Shown: positions 45,131 to 53,966, counted from the stretch's first letter. The stretch: 59,917 nt of DNA from an uncultured Bacteroidales bacterium (GCA_900316515.1 ONDE01000016.1:1-59917), one strand, 5' to 3'. A program made the numbers and translations. Notes: generated by a model from the sequence alone, not told the origin.

Positions 45131-45614
45131 ATTGCTGTATCATTTGTTTCAAAGATGAATAGGCTCGCGAGAGTAGCGTGTATACATTGCCCTCGCTGAT
45201 GTGCAGTTTGGCGGAGATATGCTGCGTGTCGGCGGCATCAAAATGCTTCAATCGCACTGCCTCGGCCTGCCGCTCGGGAAGGCGATCTATGAGTTCCATG
45301 GCCAGCCGCAGCCGCTCCTCGCCGTAGTGCACCTGTTCCTCGGCCATAGCCAAAGTGCGTTCGTCAATCTCGACCGTAGGCTTGCGCTTGCGTAGCAGGT
45401 CAACGCAACGCCGCTTGACCAGCATGATGCACCACGCCTCGCGGTTGACCACACGGCGCAGCTTCTCGCGGTCGTTCCAGAGGGTGACAAAACAATCCTG
45501 CACCACGTCAGCAGCGTCCTCCTCGTTGCCTAGCAGGCTTTCGGCCATACGCTGCATGGCAGGCTGCAAAGGCAGGTAGTCGTGCTTGAATTGGGTTGCT
45601 TCGTCACGTTTCAT
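45117..45614 (-). CDS. ECF-type RNA polymerase sigma factor
   Basis: The 165-residue protein has region 2 (LPLQPAMQRMAESLLGNEEDAADVVQDCFVTLW, with the -10 recognition helix ending REAWCIMLVKRRCVDLLRKRK) and region 4 (IDRLPERQAEAVRLKHFDAADTQHISAKLHISEGNVYTLLSRAYSSLKQM), the standard two-domain ECF layout. It probably drives the downstream membrane-protein genes under control of the overlapping anti-sigma gene, as is common for Bacteroidota ECF modules. No TAnnTTTG box was found upstream; the promoter may be its own target site. Confidence 0.93.
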   Translation of the reverse strand: MKRDEATQFKHDYLPLQPAMQRMAESLLGNEEDAADVVQDCFVTLWNDREKLRRVVNREAWCIMLVKRRCVDLLRKRKPTVEIDERTLAMAEEQVHYGEERLRLAMELIDRLPERQAEAVRLKHFDAADTQHISAKLHISEGNVYTLLSRAYSSLKQMIQQYEQR

Positions 45615-45663
45615 ACCTAGTAGTCGTAGAAGCTACCAAAATCTTACATGAAGGGGTAAAAAA

Positions 45664-45706
45664 TCTAGATTATCTAGAAATTCTAGAATTATCTAGAATT
45701 TCTAGA
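45664..45706 (-). terminator. TCTAGA palindromic array, possible aroQ terminator
   Basis: Words built on TCTAGA repeat at 8-10 bases. Arms 45673-45687 and 45692-45706 are perfect 15-base inverted repeats with spacer ATTA. On the minus strand the array follows aroQ and is followed by TTTTTT near 45658-45663, so it could act as a terminator as well as being a member of the array family. Confidence 0.55.
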
Positions 45707-45722
45707 GAAAAAAGAAGAAAAG

Positions 45723-46139
45723 CTATATCAATGCCCTTATCGCCAGCTCGTAGCCCTGCAGGCCGAGGCCGCAGACCATGCCGCGGCAGGCCGAGGTAAT
45801 CAACGAATGGTGGCGGTATTCCTCGCGGGCGAAGATATTGCTCAGGTGCACCTCCACCTTCGGTGCCGGTACTGCCAGCAGGGCGTCGCGCAAGGCCACA
45901 CTGGTGTGGCTGTAGCCGCCCAGGTTGACGATAAGTCCGTCGTAGCGGAAGCCCACTTGCTGGATGCGGTCGATGAGCTCTCCCTCGACATTGCTCTGGA
46001 AATAACTAATCTCTACCTGCGGGAACATCTTGCGGAGCCCGTCTATGCATTCCTCCATGGTTGTGGTACCATAGACCTCCGGTTCACGCTTCCCTGTGAG
46101 GTTGAGGTTGGGACCGTTGACAATCTCTATATGCTTCAT
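45723..46139 (-). CDS. aroQ: Type II 3-dehydroquinate dehydratase
   Basis: The 138-residue enzyme converts 3-dehydroquinate to 3-dehydroshikimate. The N-terminus MKHIEIVNGPNLNLTGKREP ends in the catalytic Tyr 23 (EVYG); further hallmarks are the Asn-rich GLIVNLGGYSHTSVALRDAL segment, the substrate loop VEVHLSNIFAREEYRHHS with its catalytic His, and the Gly-rich GMVCGLGLQGYELAI end. Length fits the family (dodecameric enzyme). Its start overlaps the metallopeptidase stop by four bases. aroK is elsewhere in the window. Confidence 0.95.
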   Translation of the reverse strand: MKHIEIVNGPNLNLTGKREPEVYGTTTMEECIDGLRKMFPQVEISYFQSNVEGELIDRIQQVGFRYDGLIVNLGGYSHTSVALRDALLAVPAPKVEVHLSNIFAREEYRHHSLITSACRGMVCGLGLQGYELAIRALI

Positions 46140-46861
46140 CTTCTGTCAAGATATATCATTATGTAATAGGCAAGCGTCGCCAGCGACGTAACGGCTGCCA
46201 TCACATATGTGTATGCTGCCGACCGCAGGGCTTTTTCGGCATACTGGTGTGTGCTGGCCGTGGTGATGTCGCGCTGGCGAATCCATTGCAGTGCACGCGC
46301 CGAAGCGTTGATTTCCACCGGAAGTGTTACGAGGGAGAAGAGCGTGCTTGTGGCGAAAAGCAATATGCCGATGAGCAGCAGCGACGGGAAGACCCTTACA
46401 AGCAACAGGCCTGCAAGTATCACCCACGACACCCAGCGTCCAGCGAAACTGACTATCGGCACCAGTGCCGAACGCAGTCCCAGCGGGGCATAGCCCACGG
46501 CATGCTGCATAGCATGGCCGCACTCGTGGGCAGCCACAGCGGCGGCAGCCACCGAGGTGCCGTTGTACACGTCGGGGCTCAGATTCAGTGTACGGTTGGT
46601 GGGGTTATAGTGGTCGGTAAGGGTGCCGTTGACCATCTGCACCTGCACATTGTGTATGTCGTGGTCGCGCAGCATCATCTCGGCAACCTCGCGGCCCGTG
46701 AGGCCGCCCTCGGTGCGGATATGCGAGTATTTCTTGAACCTGCGTTCCACATTCTTGCTCACTATCATAGAGACGACAGTGAGGACAATGAACACAATCC
46801 ACATCAACGTCGAACCAGCCTGCGGTGCTGTCACTGTATCCAAAAGAACCATATTAAGCAT
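46136..46861 (-). CDS. Zinc metallopeptidase, YugP family, membrane-bound
   Basis: The product (about 241 residues) has an N-terminal membrane helix (LMWIVFIVLTVVSMIVSKNV), the GLTGREVAEMMLRDH segment, the zinc motif AAHECGHAMQHA (HExxH-type, near residues 125-136) and two or three further hydrophobic helices (FAGRWVSWVILAGLLL, FPSLLLIGILLFATSTLFSLV, YTYVMAAVTSLATLAYYIMI). This is the DUF2143/YugP neutral zinc metallopeptidase family of unknown substrate. ATG at 46861 or 46852 is possible; a longer frame to 46897 lacks support. It precedes aroQ with a four-base overlap. Confidence 0.85.
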   Translation of the reverse strand: MLNMVLLDTVTAPQAGSTLMWIVFIVLTVVSMIVSKNVERRFKKYSHIRTEGGLTGREVAEMMLRDHDIHNVQVQMVNGTLTDHYNPTNRTLNLSPDVYNGTSVAAAAVAAHECGHAMQHAVGYAPLGLRSALVPIVSFAGRWVSWVILAGLLLVRVFPSLLLIGILLFATSTLFSLVTLPVEINASARALQWIRQRDITTASTHQYAEKALRSAAYTYVMAAVTSLATLAYYIMIYLDRR

Positions 46862-46910
46862 ATTGTATGTTTTGTATTTATAACGCGGCCGAACCAATTA
46901 TATTGTATAA

Positions 46911-46944
46911 AAACAAGAAGGCCGCTCTAACGAGCGACCTTCTT
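46911..46944 (-). terminator. Rho-independent terminator of gdhA
   Basis: Minus strand: 13-base-pair stem (arm AAGAAGGTCGCTC, one G-T wobble) with a four-base loop at 46915-46944, followed by GTTTTT. It begins 26 bases after the gdhA stop codon. Confidence 0.9.
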
Positions 46945-46969
46945 TATCTAGGTGTTACCTAATGCAAGA

Positions 46970-48313
46970 TTAGATGATACCCTGAGCAACCATGGCATTG
47001 GCGACGCGCATGAAGCCGGCGATGTTGGCACCCTTCACATAGTTGATGGTACCGTCTTTCTCCTTGCCGTGTGCAACGCACATGTCATAGATGTTGTTCA
47101 TGATGGTGTGGAGGTTCTTGTCGACCTCTTCGGCAGTCCAGTTGCGGTGCTCAGCGTTCTGGCAGATCTCGAGGCCAGAGGTGGCAACACCACCAGCGTT
47201 GACGGCCTTACCAGGACCGAAGGGCACTTTGGCCTTCTGGATGGCGGCGATAGCGGCGGGCTGGCAACCCATGTTCGAAACCTCGGCAACATACTTCACG
47301 CCGTTCTTGAGAAGCATCTTGGCATCCTTCTCGTCGAGCTCGTTCTGGAAAGCGCAGGGCATAGCGATGTCGCACTTCACGCTCCAGCTCTTCTTGCCAG
47401 CGGTGAATTTGCAGAGTTTCGGGAACTTCTTGGCCATATCCTCAACTTTGTTGCGGTTCGAAGCACGCATGTCGAGCATATAGTCAATCATCTTCTTGTT
47501 GATACCGTCGGGAATCTCGCAGACACCGTCGGGACCGCTGATAGCGACAACCTTGGCACCCAGCTCGGTGGCCTTGGTGGCAGCACCCCAAGCAACGTTA
47601 CCGAAGCCCGAGAGAGCAATCTTCTTGCCCTTCATGGTGTCCTTCTGCTGTTTGACCATGCGCTCCACATAGTAGATGGCGCCGAAGCCGGTAGCCTCGG
47701 GACGGATGAGGGAACCACCCCAGCCGTAGCTCTTGCCGGTCAGAGCACCAGTCGAGTGCTCGCGGGCCAGTTTCTTGTACATGCCGTACATGTAGCCAAT
47801 CTCGCGACCGCCAACACCCACGTCACCGGCAGGGCTGTCCTGATCGGGACCGATGTTGCGCCACAGCTCATACATGAAGGCCTGGCAGAAACGCATGATT
47901 TCGGCATCGCTCTTTCCAACGGGGTCGAAATCGGAACCACCCTTACCACCGCCGAGAGGCAGCATGGTGAGGCTGTTCTTGAAGATCTGCTCGAAGCCCA
48001 AGAATTTGAGCATGGAGACGTTCACAGCTTTGTGGAAGCGGAGACCGCCCTTGTAGGCGCCGAGGGCGGCGTTGAACTGCACGCGGTAGCCGAGGTTGGT
48101 GCAAACCTCGCCCTTGTCGTTCACCCAGGTCACACGGAAAGTGAAGATACGATCGGGCTCAACAATGCGCTCGACGATCTTGGCCTTCTCAAACTCGGGA
48201 TGTTTGTTGTACTCTTCCTCGATGGTTTCCAGAACCTCGCGAACAGCCTGCAAGTACTCGTTTTCGCCCGGATGTTTGGCCTCCAGGTTAGCCATGATTT
48301 CTTTTACTTTCAT
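46970..48313 (-). CDS. gdhA: NADP-specific glutamate dehydrogenase
   Basis: The 447-residue enzyme interconverts 2-oxoglutarate plus ammonia and glutamate, normally in the assimilatory direction for this class. Visible: the substrate domain with RVQFNAALGAYKGGLRFH, the Lys-rich catalytic PLGGGKGGSDFDPVGKSD near residues 117-134, PAGDVGVGGREIGYMYG, and the Rossmann domain from GKKIALSGFGNVAWGAATKA. Length matches the hexameric small GDH family. It has its own exact promoter at 48359-48390 and its own terminator, so it is monocistronic. Together with glnA the window covers both ammonia-assimilation routes. Confidence 0.96.
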   Translation of the reverse strand: MKVKEIMANLEAKHPGENEYLQAVREVLETIEEEYNKHPEFEKAKIVERIVEPDRIFTFRVTWVNDKGEVCTNLGYRVQFNAALGAYKGGLRFHKAVNVSMLKFLGFEQIFKNSLTMLPLGGGKGGSDFDPVGKSDAEIMRFCQAFMYELWRNIGPDQDSPAGDVGVGGREIGYMYGMYKKLAREHSTGALTGKSYGWGGSLIRPEATGFGAIYYVERMVKQQKDTMKGKKIALSGFGNVAWGAATKATELGAKVVAISGPDGVCEIPDGINKKMIDYMLDMRASNRNKVEDMAKKFPKLCKFTAGKKSWSVKCDIAMPCAFQNELDEKDAKMLLKNGVKYVAEVSNMGCQPAAIAAIQKAKVPFGPGKAVNAGGVATSGLEICQNAEHRNWTAEEVDKNLHTIMNNIYDMCVAHGKEKDGTINYVKGANIAGFMRVANAMVAQGII

Positions 48314-48358
48314 GTTATACAGTGTTTTAAATGGTTAATTTGTTTTATTTCAGTATGG

Positions 48359-48390
48359 CAAATGTACAACCTTTTTTCAAATGCACCAAA
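48359..48390 (-). promoter_or_regulatory. Bacteroidota promoter of gdhA
   Basis: Minus strand TTTG (48387-48390), 20 bases, TACATTTG (48359-48366): an exact consensus promoter 46 bases upstream of the gdhA start. Confidence 0.75.
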
Positions 48391-48495
48391 TTTTTTTAAA
48401 TAAATTTATATTATTTCACACCCGCACACCTACTTACAACTTGGTAAAAAGCAACACCTTTCACTGCCTGGTGACATTTGAACGGGCAAACTTAT

Positions 48496-48533
48496 AGTCT
48501 TCGAGAGCTCGAGACCTCAAGACTTCGAGTCCC
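48496..48533. repeat. Octad array between gdhA and the hydrolase gene
   Basis: GTCTTCGA, GAGCTCGA, GACCTCAA, GACTTCGA, GTCCCGGC repeat every eight bases on a G-N-C-N-T-C-R-A pattern. It lies between the gdhA promoter and the stop of the hydrolase gene. Confidence 0.7.
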
Positions 48534-48550
48534 GGCATCTCTGCTGGTTG

Positions 48551-49357
48551 TCAATAGCAGGTGTCCACAAAGTTGGCAAGACGCGGCTTCAAGTATTCAC
48601 GCTCTTCCATGAAAGGCATGTGTGCCACACCGTCAAGCAACAGGCTCTCCGAGCGACGCGGTAGCATTGTCTGCGAGACAGCCACCTCGAGGGGTATGCG
48701 GGGGTCGTTCTTGCCATAGACAAACAGCACGGGGATGTCAAGGTTCTGCAGGGTGTTTATATGCGACGCGCGACGCGCCATACCACGCTGTGCAGCGATG
48801 ATGGAAGCCGTGGTGATGTCGAGGCACTGGTCCTGCAAGTCTTTGATTTCTTTCGAGAGTGCTGCACGACGGCTGTCATCGAAGAGCGGAGGAATGAAAC
48901 CAAGAATGTAGTTGGCGCGGTTGACTTCAGCCTCGCGGCAGGCCTCTTCACGGTAACGGCGATGCGTGTCGCTGTCGGCCATGGCATGCGAACTTATCAG
49001 GCCTAGCCCACGAAGCGTGTATGGGTACTGCTCCGCAAACGAGAGTGCAACATAACCGCCCATCGAATGACCAACCATGACGCATCTGTCAACACCGGCC
49101 GAGGTTAGCACCTCCTTGACCATGCGAGCCATGAAGTCCATGGTATGTACATCACAAAAAGTGTCGGAAAGCCCATGACCGGGGAGGTCTATAGTGATAA
49201 CACGGAAGCGGTTGAGGTAACTCAAGACATAGGAACTCCAGACATCAAGGTTCTGCAGGAAACCATGCAGCAAGACAAGTGTATGCGTGTTGTCGCGGCC
49301 TTCGTCGCGGTAGTGTATGGTACGTCCTTCGACAGTGATGGTGCGGTGTTGTTCCAT
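48551..49357 (-). CDS. Alpha/beta hydrolase
   Basis: The 268-residue protein has the alpha/beta hydrolase fold: LVLLHGFLQNLDVWSSYV (oxyanion HG), the nucleophile elbow VMVGHSMGGYVAL (Ser near 95), a cap region rich in helices, FVYGKNDPRIPLEV with the acid residue and a final GVAHMPFMEE with the catalytic His. No signal peptide, so cytoplasmic. The closest classes are proline-iminopeptidase-like and MhpC-like hydrolases; the substrate cannot be read. The ATG at 49357 is preferred to an upstream TTG. A TAATTTTG box lies at 49384-49391. Confidence 0.85.
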   Translation of the reverse strand: MEQHRTITVEGRTIHYRDEGRDNTHTLVLLHGFLQNLDVWSSYVLSYLNRFRVITIDLPGHGLSDTFCDVHTMDFMARMVKEVLTSAGVDRCVMVGHSMGGYVALSFAEQYPYTLRGLGLISSHAMADSDTHRRYREEACREAEVNRANYILGFIPPLFDDSRRAALSKEIKDLQDQCLDITTASIIAAQRGMARRASHINTLQNLDIPVLFVYGKNDPRIPLEVAVSQTMLPRRSESLLLDGVAHMPFMEEREYLKPRLANFVDTCY

Positions 49358-49383
49358 GGTCAAAAAATGTTATAATTTGGCGG

Positions 49384-49391
49384 CAAAATTA
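49384..49391 (-). promoter_or_regulatory. Possible -7 element of the hydrolase gene
   Basis: Minus-strand TAATTTTG matches TAnnTTTG 26 bases upstream of the start codon; no good -33 TTTG was found. Confidence 0.45.
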
Positions 49392-49403
49392 CTACTTTTT
49401 ACT

Positions 49404-49441
49404 AAAACGAAAGCAGCGGATTCCAAAAAGAAATCCGCCGC
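49404..49441 (-). terminator. Terminator of the TPR/PD40/OmpA gene
   Basis: Minus strand: GC-rich stem GCGGCGGATT paired with AATCCGCTGC (one wobble) at 49413-49441, followed by TTTCGTTTTA. It lies 28 bases after the stop codon at 49470. Confidence 0.75.
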
Positions 49442-49469
49442 CTGTTGTTAATATCTCTTAACAATAAGC

Positions 49470-52229
49470 CTAACGCTCTCGGAAACGCACGGCGACACCC
49501 GGCGTCGCTCCATTCTTGGTATTGACATTCCCGTAGGCAGACACGGTGATACGCGAGGCATCTACGCCTGCCGTGGTAAGCACACTGCGCATCACACGGC
49601 CACGTTCAAGAGAGAGGTTGTAACTCAGTTCGTCATCACGCCCAGCCACATTGACCACAAGTTCTACCACACAGTCACTGGTGTGGTTTATGAACTGCGC
49701 CAACTGCTGGAGCTGCAACTCACCGACAGGCAGTAGGTTGGACGACTTCGGCTCGAAGTCGACTGCCAACAGGGGCAACGGCTTGTCCATGGCCACCAGC
49801 ACAGGGAAGGTATAACCCTTGAGGCGCTGCTTGGTCTTCGACTTGGGGTCTATTATGACAGCGGGCACAAAATAGATGCCCGCATCGCCGAGAACGGCAT
49901 AACGTTTGTCTTTGTGGATGCTGAGGTCTACACTATGGCCCTCGCCGACATACTCCACAATCTGGGTCACGGTCTGCTGCGTGAGGTCAGCCACACGCAC
50001 ACGGAACAAGAAGTCCTCCATGCCGAGAATGTCCAGTGAATAGCTCTGGTACGAGTTGGCGGCATCGTGGGTGGCATGCACCGAATAGGCCGAGAAACGC
50101 CCAAGGTTGTAGTTAGAGGTATAGACCAGTGTCTTCTCGTCCTGTCCGAAACTCACGTTGGCTTCGGCAAAACCGGTATTCACCTCCTTGCCGAGATTGC
50201 GTGGGGTGCTCCAATGAGTCCAGTCTTCGACACTGCTGCGTGTGGATACGTAGATGTCGCCATAGCCAAGGCCGCGGCTGTCTGTGATAAAATAGAGGGT
50301 CTTGAGGTTTCGACTAAGTATGGGGCTACGCTCGCTGTATGCTGTATTGATGTCCTTGCCTAGGTTGATGGCAGCACCCCAGCCGTTCTGGGTATAGGGC
50401 ACAAAATAGATATCCGAAGCCATGGCGGTGTCGCCATGGAAGATGGCACCCGAAGGCTGCAGGTTCTGTCCGTTGGGACGATCCGAGGCGAACAGCAATC
50501 CACTGCCGTCAGGCAGCATGTAGGCATCAGTCTCAATGTAATCGCTGTTGACAGGATAGGGCGGGATGTCGGTCACGCGCCACTCGTCACCCTCCTTCTC
50601 GGCAATCCATATATCGCCTGCACTGCCCAGCAGCATGCGCTTGCCGTCGGCATAGAAGCCGAAGATTGTAAGTCCCTCGTTGTCGGTATTCGAGAAACGC
50701 ACGTCGCCGGCAGGACGCCAGTTGACGCCGTCCTTGACAGCATAGCAGATGCGGCGGCTGGGGCCGTTGACACGGGTGTAGTACATCCTGTTTTCGGTTG
50801 CGTTGTACGATGGATTATTGATGTTGTAGGTCGCCGTGAGCACCGGCACGGGACGACGTCCTGTGGCACCGGCGGCGAGGATATTCTTCAATTCCTCATA
50901 CTCGCTGTGGCTCTCCTTGTCGAAGCACAGGTCAAACTGCCGCACACGGTCCAATGCACCCTTGTAGTTGTGCAACGCCAACTGCGACTGTATCATGCGC
51001 TGTAGCGGCACAAAAGCGATGCGCTTGCCAGTCATCTGGCGCACATAGTTGGCATATTTGGGGTAGTCCACCTCGATGAAATCTTCCATCAGGTTGATAC
51101 GGTCAATCTTCTCGGCACGCTGCATATCGGCCTCTACGGCACGCGGATATGGGAAGTCGGGGTTCTGGTCGCTGAAAGCCTTGATGGGAGCCACATTACC
51201 CTCTTCGGCATGCCACGAATAATAGCGGTTGTAGACGTCGTTATAGTATTGGTCGAGCTTGAAGCGCGAGAGGTAGAGACGAGCAGCCTCGATGCTATGC
51301 TCTTCGTTGACAAGACGGCGCAACTGGGCGAGGGCGCGGTCGGCCAGGTCATTGTCGGCATTGGAGTCGACAAAGTCGGCATATTCACGCGGCGTGCGGA
51401 GCGAGTTGTACTTTACCTCCAGCAGCGACGCCAGCTTCTCGCGGGCCTGCAAGTGCTCATCGCTCGACGGGTAGCGGCGCAGGAAATCGTTGTAGCCGGC
51501 AATGGTGTTGCGTCCCGAGGCGTCGGCATAAGCCAGACGGCTCTTCTGCTTCTCGGCGGCACGCTGCACCGAGGGACTCAGCGGGAACTTGGCGGCCACA
51601 GTGTCCACTCCCGACTCGGAAGTGATGCCCTCAAAGAGGCCAGGGGCAAGACGCGACAGTCGCTCTTCCATCTGTTCCGACTCACGTGTGCCGGGGTATA
51701 TGTCGATGAAGTGGTAGTACGACTCGGCAGTGCCCTTGCGCAAATCTTCGTCATAGACCTGATTGATGCGGCGCTGGCGCAGCAGACGCACAAGCTCTAT
51801 GTCTATGCCGAAGGCGTCAAGGTATGTGTCAAGCTCCACACGGCTCATGTCCGTGCGCACCTCTAGGGTGTTGTAGGCAGCATCACTGATAGCCTGCTTG
51901 GTCTGGCGTATGGTGGTGAGGGTGATGTTCTTGCGGGCCAGACGGGTGAGCTCGCCAAGACGGTCCTCTTCGAGCAGCACTATATGACGTGCCTCGGCAC
52001 GTTGTATGTACTTCATGGCCATGGGCAGGTTGCGCATGGGATGCGAGTTGTCGAAATAGAACTGCGCCATGTTGTACAGGTTCTCCACATTGTCGGGCTC
52101 CTTGGCATAGGCCTTGTTCAGCCGTGTGAAGCGGTCCTCGTAGTCGCCCATGGCATCTTCGGGCGTCACCTGGGCCATTGCCGTTGCCATCATCAAGCAA
52201 CCCATAACAGTCATCAATAGTTTCTTCAT
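49470..52229 (-). CDS. TPR-PD40-OmpA family envelope protein (PorE-like architecture)
   Basis: The 919-residue product has a signal peptide (MKKLLMTVMGCLMMATAMAQ), TPR-like helices to about residue 440 (FTRLNKAYAKEPDNVENLYNMAQFYF), a beta-propeller of PD40/WD40-like repeats at about 460-730 (ERSPILSRNLKTLYFITDSRG, GDIYVSTRS) and a C-terminal OmpA-like domain (DFEPKSSNLLPVGELQLQQL, then YNLSLERGRVMRSVL). The OmpA domain binds peptidoglycan in relatives. The same combination of TPR, propeller and OmpA occurs in PorE, a T9SS envelope component, but PorE is shorter, so the equivalence is uncertain. It ends a four-gene minus-strand run and has its own terminator. Confidence 0.8.
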   Translation of the reverse strand: MKKLLMTVMGCLMMATAMAQVTPEDAMGDYEDRFTRLNKAYAKEPDNVENLYNMAQFYFDNSHPMRNLPMAMKYIQRAEARHIVLLEEDRLGELTRLARKNITLTTIRQTKQAISDAAYNTLEVRTDMSRVELDTYLDAFGIDIELVRLLRQRRINQVYDEDLRKGTAESYYHFIDIYPGTRESEQMEERLSRLAPGLFEGITSESGVDTVAAKFPLSPSVQRAAEKQKSRLAYADASGRNTIAGYNDFLRRYPSSDEHLQAREKLASLLEVKYNSLRTPREYADFVDSNADNDLADRALAQLRRLVNEEHSIEAARLYLSRFKLDQYYNDVYNRYYSWHAEEGNVAPIKAFSDQNPDFPYPRAVEADMQRAEKIDRINLMEDFIEVDYPKYANYVRQMTGKRIAFVPLQRMIQSQLALHNYKGALDRVRQFDLCFDKESHSEYEELKNILAAGATGRRPVPVLTATYNINNPSYNATENRMYYTRVNGPSRRICYAVKDGVNWRPAGDVRFSNTDNEGLTIFGFYADGKRMLLGSAGDIWIAEKEGDEWRVTDIPPYPVNSDYIETDAYMLPDGSGLLFASDRPNGQNLQPSGAIFHGDTAMASDIYFVPYTQNGWGAAINLGKDINTAYSERSPILSRNLKTLYFITDSRGLGYGDIYVSTRSSVEDWTHWSTPRNLGKEVNTGFAEANVSFGQDEKTLVYTSNYNLGRFSAYSVHATHDAANSYQSYSLDILGMEDFLFRVRVADLTQQTVTQIVEYVGEGHSVDLSIHKDKRYAVLGDAGIYFVPAVIIDPKSKTKQRLKGYTFPVLVAMDKPLPLLAVDFEPKSSNLLPVGELQLQQLAQFINHTSDCVVELVVNVAGRDDELSYNLSLERGRVMRSVLTTAGVDASRITVSAYGNVNTKNGATPGVAVRFRER

Positions 52230-52235
52230 AGCTGA

Positions 52236-52760
52236 CTACTTTATTGATTCCAAAATGTCATTAAATTCAAATTCCATCTCCTTGAAGGTGTCCTTGGTGG
52301 TCTCCAGACGGAACTCCACAGTGGCGTCGCCGTCCTTGAAATAGGTCATCATGAACTGGTAGTCCTTCTGGTCCGAGGGGTTGGTATAGGCCCCCACATA
52401 GCCCAGTCCTCCACGCTTGGGAAGGCCGGCACCGTGGGTGTACTCGTTGAGCGACTGGAAAGGCTGCTGCATGTAACGCTCATAGGCCAATTCGTAGATG
52501 TCGCCCTCATAGTCCTCATGGACATAGATACGTAGGAACGGCAATACAGTGTCGCCTTCGTCGTCCAGCAACAGCTGTCCGACATAACAGTAGAGGTACA
52601 CATCGGCACCGTCTTCCAGTTGGAAGGTGCGCAGATAGCGCCAATCGTCGCCGTTGAGGCGGAAGGTCACCTGCGTGCCGGGGATGCCTATCTGGGCATT
52701 GGCCACTACAGGCACGGCCAACAACAGGGCCGTCAAAATGATTCTGAAGTATCGTTTCAT
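52236..52760 (-). CDS. Exported protein of unknown function
   Basis: The 174-residue product starts with a signal peptide (MKRYFRIILTALLLAVPVVA ending NAQ). The mature part is beta-rich, acidic and aromatic, with YLYCYVGQLLLDDEGDTVLPFL, YERYMQQPFQSLNEY and a C-terminal FKEMEFEFNDILESIK. No known domain recognised and no lipobox. The ATG overlaps the glycosyltransferase stop by four bases and the OmpA-type gene follows after six bases, so the three are translationally linked. It may be a periplasmic partner of the OmpA protein; that is a guess from context. Confidence 0.65.
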   Translation of the reverse strand: MKRYFRIILTALLLAVPVVANAQIGIPGTQVTFRLNGDDWRYLRTFQLEDGADVYLYCYVGQLLLDDEGDTVLPFLRIYVHEDYEGDIYELAYERYMQQPFQSLNEYTHGAGLPKRGGLGYVGAYTNPSDQKDYQFMMTYFKDGDATVEFRLETTKDTFKEMEFEFNDILESIK

Positions 52761-53965
52761 CGCTCTGTGATTTCTTGGTAGAACTTTATCAATAGTCGCG
52801 AGAGCTTCCTCTCGTCGTATTCTTCAGCCACCAGCCGGGCAGCAGCCTCCCCTACCCTGTGGCAGTAGTCGCCGTCGGCCACAAGGCGGCCAATCTGGCG
52901 TGCAAACTGCTCAGCGCTGTCGGCAATAAGGAGGTTCTCTCCATCGGTATAATCGATGCCCTGGGCACCCACCGTGGTGGTCACCACGGCCTTGCCCATC
53001 GACATGGCTTCTATTATTTTCACCCGCATGCCACTGCCACTGAGCAACGGCACAACATTGATCTGCTTGTCGGCAATGAACTCCCGGGCATCGGGCACCT
53101 CGCCGACAACAGTCACTCCTTCTACCTCTGCCTTCAGGAGCGTTTCGGGCATCTTGCGTCCGGCAAGGTACAGCCGTGCCTGCGGCACCTCGCGCCGCAC
53201 CACGGGCCACACCTCTTCCAGCAGCCACCGCACCCCTTCCTGATTCGGCATCCAGTCCATCGCTCCAATGTGATAAAGACTGAGGGTCTGAGGGTCTGAG
53301 TGAACAGGGCCCTGGATGGGAGTATCTGTTGTAATTCCAAAAGGAACCACCACCACGGGACGCCGGCAGCCGTTACCACGGAAATAGTCGGCGTCGTTCT
53401 TGGTGATACACACAACGCCATCGTAGTCGTTAATATGTTCCAGCTCGTAGGCCCGCAACGTCAACGCCAGATGTTTGATGTACCAACGTTTCATACCGAA
53501 ACTCATACTCTCCGCCATTCCTCGCCATATGAGGTGCTCCACATTGTGGGCTCGGAGCACGACCTTGGCTTGCGAATATCTGCGTATCAGTGGCACATAT
53601 GGTGTCAGGAAGATGCTCTCCACATGCACCACGTCGAAAGCCTCGGCCTGCAGCACCTCGCGAAGCCTCTTCGCAAAGGCTTCACTGCGATATCGCTTCA
53701 CGTTGTACGACTCGCCGCAGAGCAATGCCACGCCTGCCGGCACAGCCTTGACACCGAGGTCCACGTACACCGACTCGATACCGGTGGCCTCTCGGTAGGC
53801 CTCTGGCAACCGGTCTGCCCGCAACGGATGCTTGTCGGTCTCCACCGTCAGCACCTTCACCTCACAGCCCTCGCGCAGCAACCCTTGTGTGATGCTGTCC
53901 ATAGCCATCGTGCCGCCGTCAACCGGCGGATACGGGGGCTTTATGCAGAGCTGGAGGACTTTCAT
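52757..53965 (-). CDS. Family 4 glycosyltransferase (GT-B)
   Basis: The 402-residue cytoplasmic enzyme has the GT-B layout: an N-terminal acceptor domain with PPYPPVDGGTMAMDSITQGL, and a C-terminal donor domain with LYHIGAMDWMPNQEGVRWLLEE and the nucleotide-sugar motif LLSGSGMRVKIIEAMSMGKAVV (E-x7-E type). The sugar donor and acceptor are unknown; envelope polysaccharide is likely. About eight residues (HSDPQTLS) before the donor domain derive from an eight-base tandem array at 53281-53303. The array at 53967-54068 stands directly before its start codon. Confidence 0.88.
   Translation of the reverse strand: MKVLQLCIKPPYPPVDGGTMAMDSITQGLLREGCEVKVLTVETDKHPLRADRLPEAYREATGIESVYVDLGVKAVPAGVALLCGESYNVKRYRSEAFAKRLREVLQAEAFDVVHVESIFLTPYVPLIRRYSQAKVVLRAHNVEHLIWRGMAESMSFGMKRWYIKHLALTLRAYELEHINDYDGVVCITKNDADYFRGNGCRRPVVVVPFGITTDTPIQGPVHSDPQTLSLYHIGAMDWMPNQEGVRWLLEEVWPVVRREVPQARLYLAGRKMPETLLKAEVEGVTVVGEVPDAREFIADKQINVVPLLSGSGMRVKIIEAMSMGKAVVTTTVGAQGIDYTDGENLLIADSAEQFARQIGRLVADGDYCHRVGEAAARLVAEEYDERKLSRLLIKFYQEITER
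53281..53303. repeat. In-frame octad array inside the glycosyltransferase gene
   Basis: TGAGGGTC, TGAGGGTC, TGAGTGA. It encodes an extra linker between the two GT-B domains. Confidence 0.65.
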
Positions 53966-53966
53966 G

